Made by a program: the position numbers and the translations under genes. From Callipepla californica brunnescens (lineage: Eukaryota > Chordata > Aves > Galliformes > Odontophoridae): DNA of 64,000 nucleotides. Position 1 is the first letter of the stretch, and each line of letters opens with the position of its first letter. The notes under the pieces are model-generated. The model saw only the letters and a list, made by a program, of their open reading frames with translations. It made no database searches and was not told the DNA's origin. Positions 36,601-50,800 of this stretch are shown here, piece after piece. Location: contig JALIRH010000124.1 of assembly GCA_023055505.1 (NCBI GenBank), forward strand, positions 559,501 through 623,500. Reading direction: 5' to 3'.

Positions 36601-39600
36601 TATTCCTTTTCCTACCTCTAGTTAATATCGTCACACAAGTTTTTCTTGCCAAACAAACAATTCATTCCCTTTTTCTTTTGGAACGGTATGGTATTCAGAG
36701 CTAAAAAGTCAAATAGTAGCGTTAAGTACGTCAAGATGTTTCTTCTATCAAATGTATATTTGATTCCACCTCTTCTAAGTGTTCCCCAAAAACACTATCA
36801 TCGGAGCGTTGCAAAAGCCTTCTTTAACAAGCAGAGCAAACCGGCAGAGTGTTAATATTCGAACCGCTCAGAACCTCGGATTCCGCTCGAATCGCATCAA
36901 TCGCGGCTCCTGCTGCTTTTGCCGCTGAAGAAAGACGCCAGCCAGACGGCAGCAGTGCACTGAATCGCGGCTTTTCAAAAATCAGCCGGTAGCGGTTCTT
37001 CTCCAACAATTCGCGGTTTACACGTGAAAGTGACTCGGTTTCAGGAGTTGGAAGAGAATGTGTGCTGGATCCCAGTTTTAATAGGAGTGAAAGTTTTAAC
37101 TCTTATTCTGCTCTGTTACTGTATGCAACGTACGTCTGAATCGTTCATTCATCTGCGAGCACGTTTTCATTCTTTTCTCTGACCAGTGCTCTTATCCTTT
37201 TTACTACCTTAATCTAACACATTCACTTCAATTTTCTTACAATACCCGCGGATCTTTCTCATTCTCTCTCAAAAAGGGATGTTTTTCAGAACTATGGAAG
37301 CAATGGAGAGACGTTAAGTACGGAAAGATAATTCCTCTCCCAAAGGTGTGTGTGATTCCACCGCTTCTAAGGGTTCCCCAGAAAACCTTGTCACCGGAGC
37401 ATCGGAATAGCTCCCTTTAGAAGCAGAGAAAAAGCGGCAGAGAATTTGATGCTCGAACCGCGCTTAGCCGCGGATTCCGATTCAATCGCACCAGTCGCGG
37501 CTCCTGCTGCTTTTGCCGCTGAGTAAAGACGCCAGTCAGCCGGCTGCTGTGCACTGAATCGCGGCATCAATAATCAGCCGGTAGCGGTTCTTTAACAAAT
37601 CGCGGTTTACACGTGAAAGTGACTCGGTTTCAGGAGCTGTAAGTGTATGCATGCTGCATCCCAATTTTAGTGGGAGGGAAAGTTTTGATTCTCATTCTGC
37701 TCTGCTACTGAATGCAACGTATGTCTGCATCATTCATTAATCTTCGAGCACGTTTTCATTCTTTTCTCTGACCAGTCTTGTTATTCCTTTTCCTACCTCT
37801 AGTTAATATCGTCACACAAGTTTTTCTTGCCAAACAAACAATTCATTCCCTTTTTCTTTTGGAACGGTATGGTATTCAGAGCTAAAAAGTCAAATAGTAG
37901 CGTTAAGTACGTCAAGATGTTTCTTCTATCAAATGTATATTTGATTCCACCTCTTCTAAGTGTTCCCCAAAAACACTATCATCGGAGCGTTGCAAAAGCC
38001 TTCTTTAACAAGCAGAGCAAACCGGCAGAGTGTTAATATTCGAACCGCTCAGAACCTCGGATTCCGCTCGAATCGCATCAATCGCGGCTCCTGCTGCTTT
38101 TGCCGCTGAAGAAAGACGCCAGCCAGACGGCAGCAGTGCACTGAATCGCGGCTTTTCAAAAATCAGCCGGTAGCGGTTCTTCTCCAACAATTCGCGGTTT
38201 ACACGTGAAAGTGACTCGGTTTCAGGAGTTGGAAGAGAATGTGTGCTGGATCCCAGTTTTAATAGGAGTGAAAGTTTTAACTCTTATTCTGCTCTGTTAC
38301 TGTATGCAACGTACGTCTGAATCGTTCATTCATCTGCGAGCACGTTTTCATTCTTTTCTCTGACCAGTGCTGTTATCCTTTTTACTTCCTTAATCAAACA
38401 CATTCATTTCAATTTTCTTACAATACCGGCGGATCTTTCTCATTCTCTCTCAAAAAGGTATGTTTTTCAGAACTATGAAAGCAATGGAGAGACGTTAAGT
38501 ACGGAAAGATAATTCCTCTCCCAAAGGTGTGTGTGATTCCACCGCTTCTAAGGGTTCCCCAGAAAACCTTGTCACCGGATCATCGGAATAGCCCCCTTTA
38601 GAAGCAGAGAAAAAGCGGCAGAGAATTTGATGCTCGAACCGCGCTTAGCCGCGGATTCCGATTCAATCGCACCAGTCGCGGCTCCTGCTGCTTTTGCCGC
38701 TGAAGAAAGACGCTAGTCAGCCGGTAAAAGTGCACGGAATCGCGGCTTCAGTAATCAGCCGGTAGCGTTCCTACTCCAACAAATCGCGGTTTACACGTGA
38801 AAGTGACTCGGTTTCAGGAGTTGTAAGTGAATGGATGCCTGATCCCAGTGTTAGTGGGAGGGAAAGTTTTGATTCTCATTCTGCACAGCTACTGAATGCA
38901 ACGTATGCCTGCATCTTTCATTCATCTGCGAGCAAGTTTTCATACTTTTCTCTGAGCAGTCTTGTTACCTTTTTTAGCACCTCTAGTCACACAAGTTTTT
39001 CTTGCCAAACAAACGGACAACTCAGATTGTCATTTGCAACGGTATGATATTCAGAGCTGAGGAAGTGAAATATAAGCGTTAAGTACGTCAAGCTGTTTCT
39101 TCTACCAAATGTATGTTCGATTCCACCTCTTCTAAGTGTTCCCCAAAAACACTATCATCGGAGCGTTGCAATAGCCTTCTTTAACAAGCAGAGCAAACCG
39201 GCAGAGTGTTAATATTCGAACCGCTCAGAACCTCGGATTCCGCTCGAATCGCATTAATCGCGGCTACTGCTGCTCTTGCCGCTGAAGAAAGACTCCAGTC
39301 AGACAGCAGCAGTGCACTGAATCGCGGCTTTTCTAAAATCAGCCGGTAGCGGTCCTATTCCAACAATTCGCGGTTTACACGTGAAAGTGACTCGGTTTCA
39401 GGAGTTGGAAGAGAATGTGTGCTGGATCCCTGTTTTAATGGGAAGGAAAGTTTAGATTCTCATTCTGCTCTGTTACTGAGTGCAACGTATGTCTGCATCG
39501 TTCATTCATCTGCGAGCACGTTTTCATTCTTTTCTCTGACCAGTGCTGTTATCTGTTTTACTTCCTTAATCTAACACATTCACTTCAATTTTCTTACAAT

Positions 39601-40140
39601 ACCCGCGGATCTTTCTCATTCTCTCTCAAAAAGGGATGTTTTTCAGAACTATGGAAGCAATGGAGAGACGTTAAGTACGGAAAGATAATTCCTCTCCCAA
39701 AGGCGTGTGTGATTCCACCGCTTCTAAGGGTTCCCCAGAAAACCTTGTCACCGGAGCATCGGAATAGCTCCCTTTAAGAAGCAGAGAAAAAGCGGCAGAG
39801 AATTTGATGCTCGAACCGCGCTTAGCCGCGGATTCCGATTCAATCGCACCAGTCGCGGCTCCTGCTGCTTTTGCCGCTGAAGAAAGACGCCAGTCAGCCG
39901 GCTGCTGTGCACTGAATCGCGGCATCAATAATCAGCCGGTAGCGGTTCTTTAACAAATCGCGGTTTACACGTGAAAGTGACTCCTTTTCAGGAGCTGTAA
40001 GTGTATGCATGCTGCATCCCAATTTTAGTGGGAGGGAAAGTTTTGATTCTCATTCTGCTCTGCTACTGAATGCAACGTATGTCTGCATCATTCATTAATC
40101 TTCGAGCACGTTTTCATTCTTTACTCTGACCAGTGTTGTT
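33648..40140 (+). repeat. Higher-order block 8, 11-mer
   Basis: 6,493 bp in standard monomer order. It carries private markers that reappear only in block 10: gtcaagctgtttc in its A1 near 34,367, cactctcatcaatcg in B2 near 36,299, accggatcatcgg in M9 near 38,574 and agactccagtc in M10 near 39,290. Confidence 0.92.
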
Positions 40141-43100
40141 ATTCTTTTTCGTACTTCTAGTTAATACATGGAAAAACTTTTTCTTGTCGAACACAAGTAT
40201 CTTTCGATTCTCTTTTGCAAAAGTATGGTATTCAGAGATAAAGAAGCAAAAGAGAAAAGTTTATTACGGAAAGCTGTTTCTTCTACTAATTGCATTGTGT
40301 GATTGCACCGCTTCTATATGTTCCCCAAAAACACTGTCATCTGAGCATTGCAAAAGCTCCCTTTAACAAACATAGCAAACCGGCAGCGTGCTAATGTTCG
40401 AACCGCGGAAAACCGTGAATCATGTTCGAATCGCATCAATCGCGGCTCCTGCTGCTTTTGCCGCTGAAGAAAGAAGCCAGTCAGTTGAAAGACGTGCACT
40501 GAATTGCGTCTTCAGTAATCAGCCGGCAGCGTTTCCATTCCAACAAATCGCGGTTGAAACCTGAAAGTGACTCCAATTCTGGTGTTGTAAGTGAATGGAT
40601 GCTGGATCCCAGTGTTAGTGAGAAGGAAAGTTTTGATTCTCATTCTGCTCTACTACTGAATGCAACGTATGTCTGCATCATTCATTCATCTACGAGCACG
40701 TTTTCATTCCTTTCTCTGACCAGTCTTGTTATTCCTTTTCCTACCTCTAGTTAATATCGTCACACAAGTTTTTCTTGCCAAACAAACAATTCATTCCCTT
40801 TTTCTTTTGGAACGGTATGGTATTCAGAGCTAAAAAGTCAAATAGTAGCGTTAAGTACGTCAAGATGTTTCTTCTATCAAATGTATATTTGATTCCACCT
40901 CTTCTAAGTGTTCCCCAAAAACACTATCATCGGAGCGTTGCAAAAGCCTTCTTTAACAAGCAGAGCAAACCGGCAGAGTGTTAATATTCGAACCGCTCAG
41001 AACCTCGGATTCCGCTCGAATCTCATCAATCGCGGCTACTGCTGCTTTTGCCGCTGAAGAAAGACGCCAGCCAGACGGCAGCAGTGCACTGAATCGCGGC
41101 TTTTCAAAAATCAGCCGGTAGCGGTTCTTCTCCAACAATTCCCGGTTTACACGTGAAAGTGACTCGGTTTCAGGAGTTGGAAGAGAATGTGTGCTGGATC
41201 CCAGTTTTAATAGGAGTGAAAGTTTTAACTCTTATTCTGCTCTGTTACTGTATGCAACGTACGTCTGAATCGTTCATTCATCTGCGAGCACGTTTTCATT
41301 CTTTTCTCTGACCAGTGCTGTTATCCTTTTTACTACCTTAATCTAACACATTCACTTCAATTTTCTTACAATACCCGCGGATCTTTCTCATTCTCTCTCA
41401 AAAAGGGATGTTTTTCAGAACTATGGAAGCAATGGAGAGGCGTTAAGTACGGAAAGATAATTCCTCTCCCAAAGGCGTGTGTGATTCTACCGCTTGTAAA
41501 TGTTCCTCATAAAACCTTGTCACCGGAGCATCGGAATAGCCTCCTTTAAGAAGCAGAGCAAAGCGGCAGAGAGTTTGATGCTCGAACCGCGCTTAGCCGC
41601 GGATTCCAATTCAATCGCACCAGTCGCGGCTCCTGCTGCTTTTCCGCTGAAGAAAGACGCCAGTCAGCCGGTAAAAGTGCACTGAATCGCGGCTTCAGTA
41701 ATCAGCCGGTAGCGGTTCTTCTCCAACAAATCGCGGTTTACACGTGAAAGTGACTCGGTTTCAGGAGTTGTATGTGTATGTATGCTGCATCCCAATATTA
41801 GTGGGAGGGAAAGCTTTGATTCTCATTCTGCTCTACTACTGAATGCAACGTATGTCTGCATCGTTCATTCATCTACGAGCACGTTTTCATTCTTTTCTCT
41901 GAGCAGTCTTGTTACCTTTTAATGTTCCTCTTTTTAATACCGTCACACAAGTTTTTCTTGCCAAACAAACAATTCATTCCCTTTTTCTTTTGGAACGGTA
42001 TGGTATTCAGAGCTAAAAAGTCAAATAGTAGCGTTAAGTACGTCAAGATGTTTCTTCTATCAAATGTATATTTGATTCCACCTCTTCTAAGTGTTCCCCA
42101 AAAACACTGCCAGTGGAGATTTGCTAAAGCCACTTCAAACAAACATAGCAAACCGGCAGCGTGTTAATGTTCGAACCGCGAAGAACTTTGAATTCAGCTC
42201 GAATCGCATCAATCGCGGCTCCTGCTGCTTTTGCCGCTGAAGAAAGACGCCAGTCAGTCGGCAGCAGTGCACTGAATCGCGGCTTTTCAAAAATCAGCCG
42301 GTAGCTGTCCTAATCCAGCAAATCGCGGTTTACACGTGAAAGTGACTCGGTTTCTGGAGTTGTAAGAGAATGTGTGCTGGATCCCAGTGTCAATAGGAGG
42401 GAAAGTTTTGATTCTCATTCTTCTCTGCTACTGAATGCAACGTATGTCTGCATCATTCATTCATCTGCGAGCACGTTTTCATTCTTTTCTCCTACCAGTG
42501 TTGGTATCGTTTTTACTTCCACAATCTACCACATTCACTTCAATTTTCTTACAATACACGTGGATCGTTCTCATTTTATCTCAAAAAGGTATGTTTTTCA
42601 GAACTATGGAAGCAATGGAGAGGCGTTAAGTACGAAAATTTAATTCTCCCTATGGTATGTGTGATTCTACAGCTTCTAAATGTTCCTCATAAAACCTTGT
42701 CACCGGAGCATCGGAATAGCCTCCTTTAAGAAGCAGAGCAAAGCGGCCGAGAGTTTGATGCTCGAACCGCGCTTAGCCGCGGATTCCGATTCACTCGCAT
42801 CAATCGCGGCTCCTGCTGCTTTTGCCGCTGAAGAAAGACGCCAGTCAGCCGGTAAAAGTGCACTGAATCGCGGCTTCAGTAATCAGCCGGTAGCGGTTCT
42901 TCTCCAACAAATCGCGGTTTACACGTGAAAGTGATTCCTTTTCAGGAGTTGTAAGTGTATGTATGTTGCATCCCAATGTTAGTGGGAGGGAAAGTTTTGA
43001 TTCTCATTCTGCTCTGCTACTGAATGCAACGTATGTCTGCATCATTCATTCATCTACGAGCACGTTTTCATTCTTTTCTCTGACCAGTCTTGTTATTCCT

Positions 43101-46100
43101 TTTCCTACCTCTAGTTAATATCGTCACACAAGTTTTTCTTGCCAAACAAACAATTCATTCCCTTTTTCTTTTGGAACGGTATGGTATTCAGAGCTAAAAA
43201 GTCAAATAGTAGCGTTAAGTACGTCAAGATGTTTCTTCTATCAAATGTATATTTGATTCCACCTCTTCTAAGTGTTCCCCAAAAACACTATCATCGGAGC
43301 GTTGCAAAAGCCTTCTTTAACAAGCAGAGCAAACCGGCAGAGTGTTAATATTCGAACCGCTCAGAACCTCGGATTCCGCTCGAATCGCATCAATCGCGGC
43401 TCCTGCTGCTTTTGCCGCTGAAGAAAGACGCCAGCCAGACGGCAGCAGTGCACTGAATCGCGGCTTTTCAAAAATCAGCCGGTAGCGGTTCTTCTCCAAC
43501 AATTCGCGGTTTACACGTGAAAGTGACTCGGTTTCAGGAGTTGGAAGAGAATGTGTGCTGGATCCCAGTTTTAATAGGAGTGAAAGTTTTAACTCTTATT
43601 CTGCTCTGTTACTGTATGCAACGTACTTCTGAATCGTTCATTCATCTGCGAGCACGTTTTCATTCTTTTCTCTGACCAGTGCTGTTATCCTTTTTACTAC
43701 CTTAATCTAACACATTCACTTCAATTTTCTTACAATACCCGCGGATCTTTCTCATTCTCTCTCAAAAAGGGATGTTTTTCAGAACTATGGAAGCAATGGA
43801 GAGACGTTAAGTACGGAAAGATAATTCCTCTCCCACAGGTGTGTGTGATTCCACCGCTTCTAAGGGTTCCCCAGAAAACCTTGTCACCGGAGCATCGGAA
43901 TAGCTCCCTTTAGAAGCAGAGAAAAAGCGGCAGAGAATTTGATGCTCGAACCGCGCTTAGCCGCGGATTCCGATTCAATCGCACCAGTCGCGGCTCCTGC
44001 TGCTTTTGCCGCTGAGTAAAGACGCCAGTCAGCCGGCTGCTGTGCACTGAATCGCGGCATCAATAATCAGCCGGTAGCGGTTCTTTAACAAATCGCGGTT
44101 TACACGTGAAAGTGACTCCTTTTCAGGAGCTGTAAGTGTATGCATGCTGCATCCCAATTTTAGTGGGAGGGAAAGTTTTGATTCTCATTCTGCTCTGCTA
44201 CTGAATGCAACGTATGTCTGCATCATTCATTAATCTTCGAGCACGTTTTCATTCTTTTCTCTGACCAGTCTTGTTATTCCTTTTCCTACCTCTAGTTAAT
44301 ATCGTCACACAAGTTTTTTTGCCAAACAAACAATTCATTCCCTTTTTCTTTTGGAACGGTATGGTATTCAGAGCTAAAAAGTCAAATAGTAGCGTTAAGT
44401 ACGTCAAGATGTTTCTTCTATCAAATGTATATTTGATTCCACCTCTTCTAAGTGTTCCCCAAAAACACTATCATCGGAGCGTTGCAAAAGCCTTCTTTAA
44501 CAAGCAGAGCAAACCGGCAGAGTGTTAATATTCGAACCGCTCAGAACCTCGGATTCCGCTCGAATCGCATCAATCGCGGCTCCTGCTGCTTTTGCCGCTG
44601 AAGAAAGACGCCAGCCAGACAGCAGCAGTGCACTGAATCGCGGCTTTTCAAAAATCAGCCGGTAGCGGTTCTTCTCCAACAATTCGCGGTTTACACGTGA
44701 AAGTGACTCGGTTTCTGGAGTTGGAAGAGAATGTGTGCTGGATCCCAGTTTTAATAGGAGTGAAAGTTTTAACTCTTATTCTGCTCTGTTACTGTATGCA
44801 ACGTACTTCTGAATCGTTCATTCATCTGCGAGCACGTTTTCATTCTTTTCTCTGACCAGTGCTGTTATCCTTTTTACTACCTTAATCTAACACATTCACT
44901 TCAATTTTCTTACAATACCCGCGGATCTTTCTCATTCTCTCTCAAAAAGGGATGTTTTTCAGAACTATGGAAGCAATGGAGAGACGTTAAGTACGGAAAG
45001 ATAATTCCTCTCCCAAAGGTGTGTGTGATTCCACCGCTTCTAAGGGTTCCCCAGAAAACCTTGTCACCGGAGCATCGGAATAGCTCCCTTTAGAAGCAGA
45101 GAAAAAGCGGCAGAGAATTTGATGCTCGAACCGCGCTTAGCCGCGGATTCCGATTCAATCGCACCAGTCGCGGCTCCTGCTGCTTTTGCCGCTGAAGAAA
45201 GACGCCAGTCAGCCGGCTGCTGTGCACTGAATCGCGGCATCAATAATCAGCCGGTAGCGGTTCTTTAACAAATCGCGGTTTACACGTGAAAGTGACTCCT
45301 TTTCAGGAGCTGTAAGTGTATGCATGCTGCATCCCAATTTTAGTGGGAGGGAAAGTTTTGATTCTCATTCTGCTCTGCTACTGAATGCAACGTATGTCTG
45401 CATCATTCATTAATCTTCGAGCACGTTTTCATTCTTTTCTCTGACCAGTCTTGTTATTCCTTTTCCTACCTCTAGTTAATATCGTCACACAAGTTTTTCT
45501 TGCCAAACAAACAATTCATTCCCTTTTTCTTTTGGAACGGTATGGTATTCAGAGCTAAAAAGTCAAATAGTAGCGTTAAGTACGTCAAGATGTTTCTTCT
45601 ATCAAATGTATATTTGATTCCACCTCTTCTAAGTGTTCCCCAAAAACACTATCATCGGAGCGTTGCAAAAGCCTTCTTTAACAAGCAGAGCAAACCGGCA
45701 GAGTGTTAATATTCGAACCGCTCAGAACCTCGGATTCCGCTCGAATCGCATCAATCGCGGCTCCTGCTGCTTTTGCCGCTGAAGAAAGACGCCAGCCAGA
45801 CGGCAGCAGTGCACTGAATCGCGGCTTTTCAAAAATCAGCCGGTAGCGGTTCTTCTCCAACAATTCGCGGTTTACACGTGAAAGTGACTCGGTTTCAGGA
45901 GTTGGAAGAGAATGTGTGCTGGATCCCAGTTTTAATAGGAGTGAAAGTTTTAACTCTTATTCTGCTCTGTTACTGTATGCAACGTACGTCTGAATCGTTC
46001 ATTCATCTGCGAGCACGTTTTCATTCTTTTCTCTGACCAGTGCTGTTATCCTTTTTACTTCCTTAATCAAACACATTCATTTCAATTTTCTTACAATACC

Positions 46101-47813
46101 GGCGGATCTTTCTCATTCTCTCTCAAAAAGGTATGTTTTTCAGAACTATGAAAGCAATGGAGAGACGTTAAGTACGGAAAGATAATTCCTCTCCCAAAGG
46201 TGTGTGTGATTCCACCGCTTCTAAGGGTTCCCCAGAAAACCTTGTCACCGGAGCATCGGAATAGCCCCCTTTAGAAGCAGAGAAAAAGCGGCAGAGAATT
46301 TGATGCTCGAACCGCGCTTAGCCGCGGATTCCCATTCAATCGCACCAGTCGCGGCTCCTGCTGCTTTTGCCGCTGAAGAAAGACGCTAGTCAGCCGGTAA
46401 AAGTGCACGGAATCGCGGCTTCAGTAATCAGCCGGTAGCGTTCCTACTCCAACAAATCGCGGTTTACACGTGAAAGTGAGTCGGTTTCAGGAGTTGTAAG
46501 TGAATGGATGCCTGATCCCAGTGTTAGTGGGAGGGAAAGTTTTGATTCTCATTCTGCACAGCTACTGAATGCAACGTATGCCTGCATCTTTCATTCATCT
46601 GCGAGCAAGTTTTCATACTTTTCTCTGAGCAGTCTTGTTACCTTTTTTAGCACCTCTAGTCACACAAGTTTTTCTTGCCAAACAAACGGACAACTCAGAT
46701 TGTCATTTGCAACGGTATGATATTCAGAGCTGAGGAAGTGAAATATAAGCGTTAAGTACGTCAAGCTGTTTCTTCTACCAAATGTATGTTCGATTCCACC
46801 TCTTCTAAGTGTTCCCCAAAAACACTATCATCGGAGCGTTGCAATAGCCTTCTTTAACAAGCAGAGCAAACCGGCAGAGTGTTAATATTCGAACCGCTCA
46901 GAACCTCGGATTCCGCTCGAATCGCATTAATCGCGGCTACTGCTGCTCTTGCCGCTGAAGAAAGACGCCAGTCAGACAGCAGCAGTGCACTGAATCGCGG
47001 CTTTTCTAAAATCAGCCGGTAGCGGTCCTATTCCAACAATTCGCGGTTTACACGTGAAAGTGACTCGGTTTCAGGAGTTGGAAGAGAATGTGTGCTGGAT
47101 CCCTGTTTTAATGGGAAGGAAAGTTTAGATTCTCATTCTGCTCTGTTACTGAGTGCAACGTATGTCTGCATCGTTCATTCATCTGCGAGCACGTTTTCAT
47201 TCTTTTCTCTGACCAGTGCTGTTATCTGTTTTACTTCCTTAATCTAACACATTCACTTCAATTTTCTTACAATACTCGCGGATCTTTCTCATTCTCTCTC
47301 AAAAAGGGATGTTTTTCAGAACTATGGAAGCAATGGAGAGACGTTAAGTACGGAAAGATAATTCCTCTCCCAAAGGCGTGTGTGATTCCACCGCTTCTAA
47401 GGGTTCCCCAGAAAACCTTGTCACCGGAGCATCGGAATAGCTCCCTTTAAGAAGCAGAGAAAAAGCGGCAGAGAATTTGATGCTCGAACCGCGCTTAGCC
47501 GCGGATTCCGATTCAATCGCACCAGTCGCGGCTCCTGCTGCTTTTGCCGCTGAAGAAAGACGCCAGTCAGCCGGCTGCTGTGCACTGAATCGCGGCATCA
47601 ATAATCAGCCGGTAGCGGTTCTTTAACAAATCGCGGTTTACACGTGAAAGTGACTCCTTTTCAGGAGCTGTAAGTGTATGCATGCTGCATCCCAATTTTA
47701 GTGGGAGGGAAAGTTTTGATTCTCATTCTGCTCTGCTACTGAATGCAACGTATGTCTGCATCATTCATTAATCTTCGAGCACGTTTTCATTCTTTACTCT
47801 GACCAGTGTTGTT
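40141..47813 (+). repeat. Higher-order block 9, 13-mer
   Basis: 7,673 bp: the 11-mer plus one extra A1-B1 dimer of 1,180 bp. The extra A1 (near 44,275) has lost one base in its leader, reading aagtttttttgcc instead of aagtttttcttgcc. The B2 leader reads cattttatctc and one B1 has cccacaggtg near 43,833. These three marks recur 14,166 bp downstream in block 11. Confidence 0.92.
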
Positions 47814-50800
47814 ATTCTTTTTCGTACTTCTAGTTAATACATGGAAAAACTTTTTCTTGTCGAACACAAGTATCTTTCGATTCTCTTTTGCAAAAGTATG
47901 GTATTCAGAGATAAAGAAGCAAAAGAGAAAAGTTTATTACGGAAAGCTGTTTCTTCTACTAATTGCATTGTGTGATTGCACCGCTTCTATATGTTCCCCA
48001 AAAACACTGTCATCTGAGCATTGCAAAAGCTCCCTTTAACAAACATAGCAAACCGGCAGCGTGCTAATGTTCGAACCGCGGAAAACCGTGAATCATGTTC
48101 GAATCGCATCAATCGCGGCTCCTGCTGCTTTTGCCGCTGAAGAAAGAAGCCAGTCAGTTGAAAGACGTGCACTGAATTGCGTCTTCAGTAATCAGCCGGC
48201 AGCGTTTCCATTCCAACAAATCGCGGTTGAAACCTGAAAGTGACTCCAATTCTGGTGTTGTAAGTGAATGGATGCTGGATCCCAGTGTTAGTGAGAAGGA
48301 AAGTTTTGATTCTCATTCTGCTCTACTACTGAATGCAACGTATGTCTGCATCATTCATTCATCTACGAGCACGTTTTCATTCCTTTCTCTGACCAGTCTT
48401 GTTATTCCTTTTCCTACCTCTAGTTAATATCGTCACACAAGTTTTTCTTGCCAAACAAACAATTCATTCCCTTTTTCTTTTGGAACGGTATGGTATTCAG
48501 AGCTAAAAAGTCAAATAGTAGCGTTAAGTACGTCAAGCTGTTTCTTCTATCAAATGTATATTTGATTCCACCTCTTCTAAGTGTTCCCCAAAAACACTAT
48601 CATCGGAGCGTTGCAAAAGCCTTCTTTAACAAGCAGAGCAAACCGGCAGAGTGTTAATATTCGAACCGCTCAGAACCTCGGATTCCGCTCGAATCTCATC
48701 AATCGCTGCTACTGCTGCTTTTGCCGCTGAAGAAAGACGCCAGCCAGACGGCAGCAGTGCACTGAATCGCGGCTTTTCAAAAATCAGCCGGTAGCGGTTC
48801 TTCTCCAACAATTCCCGGTTTACACGTGAAAGTGACTCGGTTTCAGGAGTTGGAAGAGAATGTGTGCTGGATCCCAGTTTTAATAGGAGTGAAAGTTTTA
48901 ACTCTTATTCTGCTCTGTTACTGTATGCAACGTACGTCTGAATCGTTCATTCATCTGCGAGCACGTTTTCATTCTTTTCTCTGACCAGTGCTGTTATCCT
49001 TTTTACTACCTTAATCTAACACATTCACTTCAATTTTCTTACAATACCCGCGGATCTTTCTCATTCTCTCTCAAAAAGGGATGTTTTTCAGAACTATGGA
49101 AGCAATGGAGAGGCGTTAAGTACGGAAAGATAATTCCTCTCCCAAAGGCGTGTGTGATTCTACCGCTTGTAAATGTTCCTCATAAAACCTTGTCACCGGA
49201 GCATCGGAATAGCCTCCTTTAAGAAGCAGAGCAAAGCGGCAGAGAGTTTGATGCTCGAACCGCGCTTAGCCGCGGATTCCAATTCAATCGCACCAGTCGC
49301 GGCTCCTGCTGCTTTTCCGCTGAAGAAAGACGCCAGTCAGCCGGTAAAAGTGCACTGAATCGCGGCTTCAGTAATCAGCCGGTAGCGGTTCTTCTCCAAC
49401 AAATCGCGGTTTACACGTGAAAGTGACTCGGTTTCAGGAGTTGTATGTGTATGTATGCTGCATCCCAATATTAGTGGGAGGGAAAGCTTTGATTCTCATT
49501 CTGCTCTACTACTGAATGCAACGTATGTCTGCATCGTTCATTCATCTACGAGCACGTTTTCATTCTTTTCTCTGAGCAGTCTTGTTACCTTTTAATGTTC
49601 CTCTTTTTAATACCGTCACACAAGTTTTTCTTGCCAAACAAACAATTCATTCCCTTTTTCTTTTGGAACGGTATGGTATTCAGAGCTAAAAAGTAAAATA
49701 GTAGCGTTAAGTACGTCAAGATGTTTCTTCTATCAAATGTATATTTGATTCCACCTCTTCTAAGTGTTCCCCAAAAACACTGCCAGTGGAGATTTGCTAA
49801 AGCCACTTCAAACAAACATAGCAAACCGGCAGCGTGTTAATGTTCGAACCGCGAAGAACTTTGAATTCAGCTCGAATCGCATCAATCGCGGCTCCTGCTG
49901 CTTTTGCCGCTGAAGAAAGACGCCAGTCAGTCGGCAGCAGTGCACTGAATCGCGGCTTTTCAAAAATCAGCCGGTAGCTGTCCTAATCCAGCAAATCGCG
50001 GTTTACACGTGAAAGTGACTCGGTTTCTGGAGTTGTAAGAGAATGTGTGCTGGATCCCAGTGTCAATAGGAGGGAAAGTTTTGATTCTCATTCTTCTCTG
50101 CTACTGAATGCAACGTATGTCTGCATCATTCATTCATCTGCGAGCACGTTTTCATTCTTTTCTCCTACCAGTGTTGGTATCGTTTTTACTTCCACAATCT
50201 ACCACATTCACTTCAATTTTCTTACAATACACGTGGATCGTTCTCATTTTCTCTCAAAAAGGTATGTTTTTCAGAACTATGGAAGCAATGGAGAGGCGTT
50301 AAGTACGAAAATTTAATTCTCCCTATGGTATGTGTGATTCTACAGCTTCTAAATGTTCCTCATAAAACCTTGTCACCGGAGCATCGGAATAGCCTCCTTT
50401 AAGAAGCAGAGCAAAGCGGCCGAGAGTTTGATGCTCGAACCGCGCTTAGCCGCGGATTCCGATTCACTCTCATCAATCGCGGCTCCTGCTGCTTTTGCCG
50501 CTGAAGAAAGACGCCAGTCAGCCGGTAAAAGTGCACTGAATCGCGGCTTCAGTAATCAGCCGGTAGCGGTTCTATTCCAACAAATCGCGGTTTACACGTG
50601 AAAGTGACTCCTTTTCAGGAGTTGTAAGTGTATGTATGTTGCATCCCAATGTTAGTGGGAGGGAAAGTTTTGATTCTCATTCTGCTCTGCTACTGAATGC
50701 AACGTATGTCTGCATCATTCATTCATCTACGAGCACGTTTTCATTCTTTTCTCTGACCAGTCTTGTTATTCCTTTTCCTACCTCTAGTTAATATCGTCAC